Made by a program: the position numbers and the translations under genes
Notes under the pieces: model-generated
Told to the model about the DNA's origin: nothing
Databases searched by the model: none
The model's input: only the letters and a program-made list of their open reading frames with translations
Assembly (NCBI GenBank): GCA_024226315.1
Contig: JAAELT010000349.1
Coordinates: forward strand, 1 to 63,138
DNA from: a bacterium
GTDB lineage: Bacteria > Acidobacteriota > Thermoanaerobaculia > Multivoradales > J023
DNA length: 63,138 nt
Direction: 5' to 3'
In this document: piece after piece, positions 40,037 to 48,344 of the stretch
Layout: every line of letters begins with the position of its first letter
Position numbering within the stretch: the first letter of the stretch is position 1

Positions 40037-40669
40037 TCAGGGCCCCCTCTCGTCGTCCGCATCGTAGACCCGCCGCGCCAGCTTGAGCAATTGGGCGCTC
40101 AGCTCGAGACCGCCGGCCTCTGCACAGCGCAGATTGATCTCGAAACGGATCCGGTTGCGGTCGGTGACGAAGTTGATCACCCCGCCGTCCTCGGCAAAGC
40201 CCCGCTGCTCGCCGACGGTCAGGATCGGCTGGCCGCAGGCGCCGCCGAGCATACGCTTGACTTCCTTACGCTCGGACTCCGGTACGAAGAGGACGTGGAA
40301 TTCCGCGACCGGCTCGCCCGGCTCATAGGCGGCGGTGACCACCCGTCGGCCGATAATGGGCTGCAACCGTGTGACCAGCTCGTCTAGCCTGGGGCCGAAG
40401 GGATCGCTACCCTGAATGCCGACGACGAGCGGGCTCTCCGCGTCCTCGAACGCTTCCTCGGGCCACTCGACGTACTTGAGGAAGTTGGATATGAAGATCG
40501 CCTTCAAATCGTACTCCTCCATGCGTGGCTGCTGCGGCTGCCCCACCACCGTCGCGGTCAGTACGACGGCCAGGACGGCCACGACGAGCGGCGGCCAGAG
40601 GCGCCGCCGCCGAGACCGATACCGCCTACGAACGTTAACGCGCCTGCGGCGCGACCTGAGGAACATCAC
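40037..40669 (-). CDS. YfiR family (DUF4154) periplasmic protein
   Basis: 210 aa. The N-terminus is very Arg-rich (RSRRRRVNVRRRYRSRRRR) before a hydrophobic segment about 26-43; the real start may be internal. The mature part has the YfiR signature YDLKAIFISNFLKYVEWPE, then VVGIQGSDPFG, FHVLFVPESE, ILTVGEQRGFAEDGGVINFV and RIRFEINLRCAEAGGLELSAQLLKLA. In Pseudomonas, YfiR is a periplasmic inhibitor of the membrane diguanylate cyclase YfiN. Here its neighbours are a TonB receptor and a hybrid kinase, so it may regulate the kinase instead. It is 1 nt after the receptor gene. Confidence 0.9.
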   Translation of the reverse strand: MMFLRSRRRRVNVRRRYRSRRRRLWPPLVVAVLAVVLTATVVGQPQQPRMEEYDLKAIFISNFLKYVEWPEEAFEDAESPLVVGIQGSDPFGPRLDELVTRLQPIIGRRVVTAAYEPGEPVAEFHVLFVPESERKEVKRMLGGACGQPILTVGEQRGFAEDGGVINFVTDRNRIRFEINLRCAEAGGLELSAQLLKLARRVYDADDERGP

Positions 40670-40670
40670 G

Positions 40671-42797
40671 TCAGAAGCTCCACGTCACCTTCCCATGCAC
40701 GCTGCGCTCGACCTCACTGGGCTCGCCCGGCACCACCAGGTTGGTGAGCTCGGGGTGTCGATCGTTCAGCAGGTTGCGACCCACGAGAGACAGCTCGAGT
40801 GAGTCTGTCGGCCGCCAGCCGACGTGCAGATCGAGCTCGAGGTAGCTGGGTACCAGCTGGCTCGGCAGATGATCGACGTAGCGCAGCCAGGCGTCGAGCT
40901 CCCAGTTGCGAGTCACGTCCCAGGTCGTGCGCAGCGACGCCTGATGGTGCGGCGTCTGACCTTCGGTATCCAGGCCCACCGGAGGCCCGAAGCCACTGCG
41001 GGGGCGGAGCTGCATCTCGACGTAGGAGTACCACGCCTGCAGCTCGAAGCCTTCGACCGGTGTCCAGTCGGCCAGGATATCGAACCCGTAGGTCTCACCC
41101 TGACCGCTGTTGACGACCTGCAGGCCGTTCAGCAGATGGGGCGGCCGCGGCGAGAATTCCAGCATCGGCGGCAGAGCGAGATTCTCCTTGAGCCGGTCGT
41201 AGTCGTTGTAGAAGGCGGCGACGTCGACGAACAGCGAGCGGCTGGCCCGCGCCCGGAAGCCGGCCTCGTAGGCGATCAGCTCCTCGGACTCCAGATCGGT
41301 GTTGGGCAGCACCGAGACCAGGAAGGTGTCCACCGTCTGCCCGGTCGGCAGTGGGATCGGCCGTGGCAGCGGCCCGGCGAGCTGGTTGAACCGCAGGCCG
41401 TTAAACGCCCGCACCGGGGTCTGCACCGCTCGTGATACGGCCGCCCACACGTTCTTGCGATCGTCGATCGTCCACCGGAGACGCACCGACGGCTGCACTT
41501 CCGAGCCGGTGAAATCGTGGTGCTCGAACTTCGAGCCCAGGGTCAGCGTGAAACGGTCGGCGGCGAAACCGACGTCGGCCTGGGCGAAGGCGCTCCATAG
41601 ATCGGAGCGACGTGAAGGGGGCTCCCAGATGACGGTGAAGGTACTCATGGCGTCGTCGGAGTTGGACCGGTAGGCGAGGCCCCAGATCAGGTCGGTCCGT
41701 TCGCCGAGGGCGAGACCGTGCTGGTACTCGAAATCGATGGTGTCGCGGGTGTATTCGCCGATCGCGCTGTCGAGATCGACCAGCTCGTAGTACATCTGCA
41801 CCGAGACGTCGTTCCCGCGGTCGGTTTCCTTCGACCACCGGCCCATCAGGAAGCCGCCGGTATAATCGCGGCCGCGGCGAGCGAGCTGGACGTAGGGAGG
41901 GGTCAGCTGCACGGTGCGCACCGGCTCCTCGACGCTGCCGTCGTAGCCCTCGCCAAAGAGGGCGAACGAGCCGGACTCGGCGCTGTCCCAGTCGAGCCGG
42001 AAGCCGCCGCGCGTCGACTGCCAGTCGCCGGCCGCGCGCACCCGCGTCAGCGACGGCAGCTCGTCGCGGTCGAAGGTCTTGACGAAGGCGCGGTACGAAG
42101 CCCGGTCGTTGATCGCGCCGCCGTAACGCAGCGCGCCGAAACCCCGCTCCAGGTCGCCGGCGCCGACCACAGCCAGGCCGCCGTGGGTGTCGTGCGCCGA
42201 GCGGGTGATGATGTTGATCACGCCGTTGACGGCGTTGGCGCCCCACAGCGCGGCCCCCGGCCCGCGGATCACCTCGATGCGCTCGACGTCCTCGAGCAGG
42301 GTGTCCTGAACGTCCCAGAAGACGCCCGAGAACAGCGGCGAGTAAACCGTACGACCGTCGATCAGCACCAGCAGCTTGTCGGCCACCACCGAGTTGAAGC
42401 CGCGGGCGCTGATCGCCCACTGGTGCACGTCGGCGCGCGCCACCTGCAGCCCCGGCACCATGCGCAGCGCTTCCGGAACGGTTGTCACCCCAGTGCGCCG
42501 GATGTCCTCTCGGGTGATCACGAACACCGCCGCCGACGCCGCCGACAGCGGCTCGAGCTTCTTCGAGGCGGAGTAGAACTCGACGTCCATCAGGTCCTCG
42601 AGCGACAAGGACATGAGCTGGTTCTGCGCGTCCTCGGCCGGCACGTCGGCGAGCAGGGGGAGGGCGATGATCGCCAGGACGAGGATCTGCACGCAGACGC
42701 GCCTAAGCGGCCCGGCGTCAGCGCCAGAAGTCGCGCTCGGTCGTCGGCGGAGTCGTCTGCGGGCCTTCCAACCCCACGGCAGGTCGCGTCGCTTCAT
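40671..42797 (-). CDS. TonB-dependent outer membrane receptor
   Basis: 708 aa from ATG 42797, with GAGGAG eight bases upstream. After an unusually long basic N-region comes a signal segment (about 37-52: ILVLAIIALPLLADV). Then LMSLSLEDLMDVEFYSASKK, a motif seen ahead of the plug in this receptor subgroup, and the plug itself (RTGVTTVPEALRMVPGLQV; VLIDGRTVYSPLFSGVFW; RIEVIRGPGAALWGANAVNGVINI). The beta-barrel runs to the end, LTNLVVPGEPSEVERSVHGKVTWSF, with a terminal Phe. The substrate cannot be inferred. It is followed with a 1-nt gap by yfiR and then the hybrid kinase, a combination pointing to signalling as well as transport. Confidence 0.94.
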   Translation of the reverse strand: MKRRDLPWGWKARRRLRRRPSATSGADAGPLRRVCVQILVLAIIALPLLADVPAEDAQNQLMSLSLEDLMDVEFYSASKKLEPLSAASAAVFVITREDIRRTGVTTVPEALRMVPGLQVARADVHQWAISARGFNSVVADKLLVLIDGRTVYSPLFSGVFWDVQDTLLEDVERIEVIRGPGAALWGANAVNGVINIITRSAHDTHGGLAVVGAGDLERGFGALRYGGAINDRASYRAFVKTFDRDELPSLTRVRAAGDWQSTRGGFRLDWDSAESGSFALFGEGYDGSVEEPVRTVQLTPPYVQLARRGRDYTGGFLMGRWSKETDRGNDVSVQMYYELVDLDSAIGEYTRDTIDFEYQHGLALGERTDLIWGLAYRSNSDDAMSTFTVIWEPPSRRSDLWSAFAQADVGFAADRFTLTLGSKFEHHDFTGSEVQPSVRLRWTIDDRKNVWAAVSRAVQTPVRAFNGLRFNQLAGPLPRPIPLPTGQTVDTFLVSVLPNTDLESEELIAYEAGFRARASRSLFVDVAAFYNDYDRLKENLALPPMLEFSPRPPHLLNGLQVVNSGQGETYGFDILADWTPVEGFELQAWYSYVEMQLRPRSGFGPPVGLDTEGQTPHHQASLRTTWDVTRNWELDAWLRYVDHLPSQLVPSYLELDLHVGWRPTDSLELSLVGRNLLNDRHPELTNLVVPGEPSEVERSVHGKVTWSF

Positions 42798-42947
42798 GAT
42801 TCTCGCTCCTCTCGGCAATCCACACCCTCATGAAGGGCGGCGTCAGGGCGGCCGCGGGAATCCCCGCGGACCATCCCATCTTCGCCAACTGCCGTTACAG
42901 CGACAATTACAGCGACGAGCGGGCGCTCAGCGCGACCAATTCGGCCG

Positions 42948-44264
42948 TCAGCGCGAGGATTCGAAGCTGGTGTGAACCTTCCAGCCGCGGGCCTCGAGCT
43001 CGCTGCGGCAGCGCGCCGAGACGTCGCCGTGGAACCACACCGCGCGCCCCTCGGCCCCCAGCTGACCGCCGAGCTCTCCCAGGCGATCGACGCCCCCGGC
43101 CAGATCCTCGGTCCACACCGTGTAGTCGAGCGGCGCCGCGACCGCCAACCGGCCGTCCTTGGTCACGGCCACCGGGATGGTACGCGACGGAGCGAGCCGG
43201 GCCAGCGAGTCGCCGCCGTCGTGCAGCCAGCCGAGCATGATCACGGCGCCGAGCTGGTAGAAGGCCTCCGCCTCGGACTCGGTTCCCGCCGCCAGCTCCA
43301 CCGCCGCGTCCCGTCCCGTGACGCCTTCGAGCGCCTCGAGGGAGGCGACGAAACGCGTCTGCCGGCTGGGGCTCAGGAAGAAGGGATTCTCGAAGAAACG
43401 ATCGATCAGCTCCTCGCTGGCCCCCATCGCCACCAGACTTTTGGTGTTGAGCTCCTTCAGCTCGCCCGGGTCCTTGCCCCACACCAGCTGGTTGACGTCG
43501 GCGACGACATCGGCTCCGGGAATGGACGGCATGCCGACCAGCTTGACGCCGAAGCTGCCGGCGGCATCGACCCGCGCCACCTCGCGGATGGCTTTCCGCA
43601 GCGTCTCGTTGCTGGTGTAGGGATCGACCCCCAGCTTCTCGGCCCAGCGCCTCTCGGCACCGGTGGCGCCGAAGTACTTCTTGGCGTAGCCCTTGGCGAA
43701 GTCCGCGGTCTTGTCCGCGCCGCTCTGGCCGTCTCCGCCGCCGTCCTCGCTCTCGCCGTCGTCCTCTTTCGCCTCCTGGACGTCTTTCTTGATCTCGCCG
43801 GCGGCGCGCTTGGTCCGTTTCCACATCCGGCCGAGCCCTTCGCCGATGCCCTTGATCGTCTCGCCCGGCCGCTCGGCGAAATCGGCGATGGCGGTCACCG
43901 GGCGTGTGATGGCAGTCAGTGCCGACTCGGCGAAGACCTTGGCCTTCGACACCTCGGCCAGCTCGTCGAGGGCGCCAATCTCCTGCACCCGGACGGCGAG
44001 CATGGTCTGGCCGTAGGCGTCGAACCGGCCGTAGTCCGAGTTGATCCGATAGGTGTTCATGAAGCCGTCGTTTGGCACCTCGTCGGCGACCTCGTAATGG
44101 GCGCCTTTCCGGACCTCCACCGGCACCACGTCGCCGGCCGAGAACACTGGCGGCTGTTCGAAGTCCTCGGCCGTCGCGGGGCCGGACGGCACCACGGCAG
44201 TCGTCAGGGTCACCAGAAGGCAAACCAGGCATATCCTGGCGCTCGGGGTGCGGTCGCTCATCAT
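42948..44264 (-). CDS. Hypothetical secreted protein
   Basis: 438 aa with a signal peptide (RICLVCLLVTLTTAVV, cleavage near ATA-ED). No family recognised. Segments: an N-terminal region about 30-160 with VVPVEVRKGAHYEV and GFMNTYRINSDYG; a very acidic Gly/Asp/Glu stretch about 165-185 that is likely disordered; a helical region with KKYFGATGAERRWAEKLGVDP; and a C-terminal region ending GRAVWFHGDVSARCRSEL. That last motif faintly recalls GHAVWIFEGHVSAM in the ankyrin protein at 33723-35753. GAGAGGAC precedes the start. Same strand as its neighbours, about 100 nt downstream of the voltage-sensor-like gene. Confidence 0.75.
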   Translation of the reverse strand: MMSDRTPSARICLVCLLVTLTTAVVPSGPATAEDFEQPPVFSAGDVVPVEVRKGAHYEVADEVPNDGFMNTYRINSDYGRFDAYGQTMLAVRVQEIGALDELAEVSKAKVFAESALTAITRPVTAIADFAERPGETIKGIGEGLGRMWKRTKRAAGEIKKDVQEAKEDDGESEDGGGDGQSGADKTADFAKGYAKKYFGATGAERRWAEKLGVDPYTSNETLRKAIREVARVDAAGSFGVKLVGMPSIPGADVVADVNQLVWGKDPGELKELNTKSLVAMGASEELIDRFFENPFFLSPSRQTRFVASLEALEGVTGRDAAVELAAGTESEAEAFYQLGAVIMLGWLHDGGDSLARLAPSRTIPVAVTKDGRLAVAAPLDYTVWTEDLAGGVDRLGELGGQLGAEGRAVWFHGDVSARCRSELEARGWKVHTSFESSR

Positions 44265-44363
44265 GATCGTCCTCTCTTTCAGGATTTCGGTTGCGGCCTT
44301 CGCGGGCTACCGTTTCAGTTTCGGCTATCGCGGGTCAAGAGGGCCCGAGGCCGATCCGACAGA

Positions 44364-45737
44364 TCACTCCAGTGCTCGCACCCATTCGCGGACAGTCACC
44401 GTCTCCTTCATCTGCTCGAGGCTGTCCTGGGCCATGGCACTGATCAGCGCTTCCACCTCGCCTTCGGTCAGCTCCTCAACCACGGCATCGACGGCGTCGG
44501 TCAGCATCTCTTCCAGGGCGCGCTGGCCCTCGGGGCTGTCGAGCGTGTCGCCGAGGGTTTCCAGCGTGGCGTCGAAGACGATGCGGCCGATCGCGCCCAC
44601 CAGTGGCCGCAGCACGGCCCTGGGCAGCGGGATCTTCCTCAGGCTGCTCGACGCATCCGCAGCGCGCTCCAGGTTGGCGTCGAGGAATCGGCGGGAGTCG
44701 GCCCGGAACTCTGGGGCGGCGACCGACCGCCGCAGGGCGTCGGTCAACGCCCCGGCGATGGCCTCGCGGCGCTTCTCGATCACCGCGCGGATGATCCGGC
44801 GGTGCACGCCGTCGTCGATCTTCTGCCGCATGTCCTCGAGCATCCACACCGTGGTCTTGGCCGAGATCTCCTCCGAGACGATACCCGCGAAGTAGCGCGC
44901 CGTACGGCTGACAACGTCCTCGCCGATGCGGCTACGGGCGCTGCGGAACAGGCGCAGGTAGATAGAGACGATGCGGAACAGCCGAAAGATCCGAAACTGG
45001 GGGAACGGCACGATTCCTAAGAAGTCGTACCAGTTCAGCACCGGGAAGACGAACCAGCGTGGGTAGGTCCGCCGCCGGACGGCGACGACCCAGCGGCCGT
45101 AGAACTCGATCGAGAACAACACCAGGAACGGTAGGTCCAGCAGCCAGCCGTAGTCGACGTACTCGCCCGTGCGGCCGAGCTCGCGCCGGTAGGCGACGGC
45201 GAACACCGGCCGCAGCTCGCGGCCGAAGAACTCGAGCGTCAGCCCCAGCTCGGTCGGGCTCTTCGGGGTCCACAACCGGTCGAGCAGGCCCTGGACCGGC
45301 AGGTCGCTACCATCGACGCCCTCGAGCTCCCCGATGTGGGCACGGACCCGGCTCTCGACAAGCCGCATCTCCCGGTACTGCCCGGAGCGCAGGAGCGGCT
45401 GGTAGCGGGCGATCTCGGCGTCGAGCTCGATCAGCTCGGCAAGCGACGCCCGCCGCTGCGCATCGCCGGCCGCCGTCTCCAGCTCGTCCACTTTCTGAAC
45501 GTACCGATCGAGCAGCGGATCGGGATCGATGCCCTTGACCGGGTCGTAGACGCCGGCGACGAACGGCAGGTGGTCCAGGTACCACGAGCGCAGCCACAGG
45601 TAGGAGAAGTCGAAGCAGAGCAGGAAGAGGTTGATCACCGCCAGATTGACCATGACGGCATCCCATAGGACGCGGGGAGTGATCCGGGCGCGGATCGCCC
45701 TCACCCTGCTCCACCAGTCATGCGTTCCGTGTGTCAT
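44364..45737 (-). CDS. Pore-less voltage-sensor-like membrane protein with helical C-terminal domain
   Basis: 457 aa from ATG 45737; the open frame begins 10 codons earlier. Helix S1 about 24-48, then a long hydrophilic helical insert about 65-190. S2 about 197-220 contains FSIEFYGRW with the acidic residue and Arg typical of voltage sensors. S3 about 228-244 has the LNWYDFLGIVP signature (N235, D238). S4 about 245-266 has Arg at every third position (R249, R252, R255, then R262 and R265). No S5, selectivity filter or S6 follows; the remaining 190 residues are helical and charged (MLEDMRQKIDDGVHRRIIRAVIEK), probably cytosolic. No known enzyme domain is seen there. The assignment to voltage-sensor-like proteins is by motif only. 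Confidence 0.7.
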   Translation of the reverse strand: MTHGTHDWWSRVRAIRARITPRVLWDAVMVNLAVINLFLLCFDFSYLWLRSWYLDHLPFVAGVYDPVKGIDPDPLLDRYVQKVDELETAAGDAQRRASLAELIELDAEIARYQPLLRSGQYREMRLVESRVRAHIGELEGVDGSDLPVQGLLDRLWTPKSPTELGLTLEFFGRELRPVFAVAYRRELGRTGEYVDYGWLLDLPFLVLFSIEFYGRWVVAVRRRTYPRWFVFPVLNWYDFLGIVPFPQFRIFRLFRIVSIYLRLFRSARSRIGEDVVSRTARYFAGIVSEEISAKTTVWMLEDMRQKIDDGVHRRIIRAVIEKRREAIAGALTDALRRSVAAPEFRADSRRFLDANLERAADASSSLRKIPLPRAVLRPLVGAIGRIVFDATLETLGDTLDSPEGQRALEEMLTDAVDAVVEELTEGEVEALISAMAQDSLEQMKETVTVREWVRALE

Positions 45738-45794
45738 CGGAGATCGACGATCGCCACGGAAAACCAAAATCCCGTGTCACGCCGAGGCAGGAAG

Positions 45795-46580
45795 CTACCA
45801 GTCAGATTCGGCGCCGCAAGCATTCAGCGCGAAGCTCAGTGCCCGCGACACCCGGTCGCTATTCCAGTAGGACACGTAGAAGCAGAACCTGTCCCTCGAC
45901 GCCTCGCTGCCCGGGATCGGTCTGTCGTTGTAGCGGTAGGTGCGGTCGGGATCGACGGACAGAGCGTGGACCGCGATCCGGTTCTCGAGGCTGGTGGTCT
46001 CGAGGCAGATCCGGTTCTCCCTACGGCCGGAGTGCTCGGGATCGAGGTCCGCGAGATCGACGACGTGCACCGGCACCCGCAGGCCGCCGGCGTCGAGCCG
46101 GTCGAAGCGCAGCGTGCAGGACTTCGGCACGTCGACCCGGTAGGTCGGCTTGGCGATGCGGTGCGAGTCCTCGATCGCCGTCTCGGCCAGGAACCTCATC
46201 GCCGAATCGAGCCGGGGGTCGGAGTGACGGTAGGCGGCCACTCTGACCGGCCGACCCCGGGCGTCCGCGACCTCCATCCGCGGGGTCACGACGACCGGCG
46301 CCGGCACGTTCTCCCAGCGCACCGCGTGGAGCTTCATACCCTCCTGGAGATCCTCGATCGGCACCAACTCGCCGCCGACGTAGAGCCTGACGTCGTCGGG
46401 CAGCTCGGTGTACTGCCGGACCTCACCGAGGTCGTTGCGGATGACCACCGTCCGGCCCACCACCCGCAGCACCTCGCCGGTTCGTTCCTCCACCATCACC
46501 CGTTCCTGTGCCATCGCCACCCACCCGCATCCGAGTAGGCCCACCAAGATCAGAACCACGAATGCGCCCCGTCTCGCCAT
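45795..46580 (-). CDS. Hypothetical secreted protein with SH3-like N-terminal region
   Basis: 261 aa. Signal peptide about 1-24 (FVVLILVGLLGCGWVAMAQ); GGAGG lies ahead of ATG 46580. The N-terminal mature part (GEVLRVVGRTVVIRNDLGEVRQY and VGGELVPIEDLQEGMKLHA) looks like small beta-barrel folds used to bind lipids, metal or partners. The C-terminal half is a second beta-rich domain with two conserved-looking Cys pairs (PKSCTLRFDR; RICLETTS; RFCFYVSYW; LNACGAE). No family recognised. It lies 39 nt after the DUF481 gene. Confidence 0.75.
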   Translation of the reverse strand: MARRGAFVVLILVGLLGCGWVAMAQERVMVEERTGEVLRVVGRTVVIRNDLGEVRQYTELPDDVRLYVGGELVPIEDLQEGMKLHAVRWENVPAPVVVTPRMEVADARGRPVRVAAYRHSDPRLDSAMRFLAETAIEDSHRIAKPTYRVDVPKSCTLRFDRLDAGGLRVPVHVVDLADLDPEHSGRRENRICLETTSLENRIAVHALSVDPDRTYRYNDRPIPGSEASRDRFCFYVSYWNSDRVSRALSFALNACGAESDW

Positions 46581-46619
46581 TTCGTTTCCTCCGTTGACTG
46601 CGGAAGTCGGATTCTATCT

Positions 46620-47648
46620 CTATCTCGACCAGCCGAGGCCGATCGTGAGTCCGTAATCGTGCTGGTCGGCCGCCACCGGCGGATCGCTGTCGTAGCGATC
46701 GTAGAAGGTGACGTCGAAATCGTAGTCCTCGACCAGCTCGACCTTCAGCTTGCCGTCGAGCTGGAGTAGCACACGGCCGGAGAAATCGGGGTAGGCGACG
46801 AGTGAGGTGGTCAGTCGCGCCGGCCGTCGATTGAACCTGTATTCGAGACCGACCAGCAGGTCGATGCTCTCGGTTGGTGAGCGGTCCACGTAGTCCTCGG
46901 CCACCCACGCCGTCCCCAGCAGGCCCTTGAGCCGGTGGGCGCGTCCGTCGACTAGCTTCAGGCCGGCCGCGCCGCCGACCACCGACCGCAGGTCCAGCTT
47001 CGCCGACTCGTTCTGCTCGAAGTCGAAGAGGGCTTCGAGCGAAAACCGCTTGTTCGCGCTCCACAGCTCGTGGCCCAGGTCGAGCGTCGAACGCCGGTTG
47101 TCGGCCGAGCTCTTCTCCTCGTCGACGGTGGTCGAGAACGCCGCGTACGTGCGGCTGGCGCCGCGATCGTATTCGACCGCGGCGCCGAGACGGTAGGTGG
47201 TCGTGCGGCTGTTGCCCCGCGACAGGTTGAGGCCGCCGCTGGCCTCGACCTCGAGCCGGTCCCAGAGGTCGAACTCGAGCTCTTCGATGCGCACCACATC
47301 GCCGAGCGGAATGACCTCGGTGGTCTCCCCGGCCACCGTCATCAAGCCGTCGGCGAGCTCGAGCGTGCCGGTCCACCGCTCGCCGGTATCGACGCCGACC
47401 GCCACCGCCCGCTCGGTGCGGACCTCGACGATGCCGTCCCGCTGCACCTTCACCAGGCCCATGTGCCGGGTGCGGATCTCGAGCCGCTTGCCCTGAAGCC
47501 GCTTGACCTTGCCGACGATCACGGTGCCGTCGTCGAGGACAACCTCGTCCGCCGCCAGCGGATCGCCAGTGAAGATCGCCAGAGACACCACCCCCAACGC
47601 CATCGACAGCACTTCGCGGGTCCGCCCCGGCGTCTTCGAGACTCTCAT
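46620..47648 (-). CDS. DUF481 (YdiY-like) outer membrane beta-barrel protein
   Basis: 342 aa. Signal sequence about 13-33, then a small N-terminal domain (DEVVLDDGTVIVGKVKRLQGKRLEI) typical of proteins with an SH3-like front. From about 125 on, the DUF481 pattern appears: VEASGGLNLSRGNSRTTTYRLG, STLDLGHELWSANKRFSLEALFDF, LVGLEYRFNRRPARLTTSLVAYPDFSGRV, ending HDYGLTIGLGWSR, like a barrel terminal strand. YdiY-like proteins are acid-inducible in some bacteria; the function is not defined. The ATG overlaps the stop of the upstream small gene (ATGA). Confidence 0.88.
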   Translation of the reverse strand: MRVSKTPGRTREVLSMALGVVSLAIFTGDPLAADEVVLDDGTVIVGKVKRLQGKRLEIRTRHMGLVKVQRDGIVEVRTERAVAVGVDTGERWTGTLELADGLMTVAGETTEVIPLGDVVRIEELEFDLWDRLEVEASGGLNLSRGNSRTTTYRLGAAVEYDRGASRTYAAFSTTVDEEKSSADNRRSTLDLGHELWSANKRFSLEALFDFEQNESAKLDLRSVVGGAAGLKLVDGRAHRLKGLLGTAWVAEDYVDRSPTESIDLLVGLEYRFNRRPARLTTSLVAYPDFSGRVLLQLDGKLKVELVEDYDFDVTFYDRYDSDPPVAADQHDYGLTIGLGWSR

Positions 47649-47977
47649 CGCCCTGTCGTTTCTCGAACGGGTTCATCTTCGGCTACCGCTTCGGGCTCGG
47701 CCGGCGCCTCGCCCGCCGCCGAGCTCTCGGACGGATCGATCGGCTTGCCGCGGCGCGAGACCCAGCTCTCGGCGCGCTCCAGGCCGCGCAGGTAGACGCA
47801 GGCCGGCCACAGGGTCCAGGCATGCTCCCAGGTGATCGTCCGCTTCTCCGGTTTGCGGTTGATCGCCCACGGGGCGAGGCCGGTGCTCAAGAAGAGATTG
47901 GCCAGGACCAGCCACGCGATCTCGATGACGAGCAGGATCTTGACGACCCTGACGACCCATTCTCTTTTCAGCTTCAT
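47645..47977 (-). CDS. Short membrane-anchored protein resembling an AsmA-like N-terminus
   Basis: 110 aa from ATG 47977, which has GAGGAA upstream. One membrane helix about 9-30 (VVRVVKILLVIEIAWLVLAN), then KRTITWEHAWTLWPACVYLRGL. That last phrase matches the pattern at the start of AsmA/TamB-like giants (W..aw.lWPg.v.vrGL). The long beta-sheet body of such proteins is absent; instead the protein ends in an acidic, Pro/Ala-rich tail. It is either a truncated paralogue or a small partner protein of the TamB encoded upstream. The stop overlaps the DUF481 start by 4 nt. Confidence 0.65.
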   Translation of the reverse strand: MKLKREWVVRVVKILLVIEIAWLVLANLFLSTGLAPWAINRKPEKRTITWEHAWTLWPACVYLRGLERAESWVSRRGKPIDPSESSAAGEAPAEPEAVAEDEPVRETTGR

Positions 47978-48020
47978 CACTTGTTCCTCGTTCTTGCCGC
48001 GGCGGCGCTCCAACCGCAGG

Positions 48021-48305
48021 TCAGGCAGCCTCGGCGCCCGGCTCGGGACCCGAGCCGCCTGGAATGTGGACGTCCATCTGCGGGAACGGGATCGAGACGC
48101 CCTGCTCGTCGAACGCCAGCTTGATCGCCTCGGTGACGGCGAACTTGACCGCCCAGAAGTCCCCGGCCCTGACCCAGGGCCTGACGACGAAGTTGACGCT
48201 CGAATCCGCCAGCTCCGAGACCGCCACGTCCGGCGCCGGATCCGCGAGGATGCGCTCGTCGGCCGAGAGAACGTCTTCGATGATCCGCCTGGCCTCGCGG
48301 AGCAT
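48021..48305 (-). CDS. Free-standing C-terminal domain of a small mechanosensitive channel (MscS)
   Basis: 94 aa. The sequence covers only the cytoplasmic alpha/beta domain of MscS: IIEDVLSADERILADPAPDVAVSEL, SSVNFVVRPWVRAGDFWAVKF, AIKLAFDEQGVSIPFPQMDVHIPG. The membrane helices and the beta domain are missing, with no trace upstream because TamB ends 39 nt before. ATG 48305 has its own strong site (GAGGAGG), so it looks translatable. It may be a gene relic left by insertion or deletion or a free-standing domain; sequence alone cannot tell. Confidence 0.75.
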   Translation of the reverse strand: MLREARRIIEDVLSADERILADPAPDVAVSELADSSVNFVVRPWVRAGDFWAVKFAVTEAIKLAFDEQGVSIPFPQMDVHIPGGSGPEPGAEAA

Positions 48306-48344
48306 GGGCTGTTCCTCCTCGGTCTGTTTTCGAGATCTTCCGGG

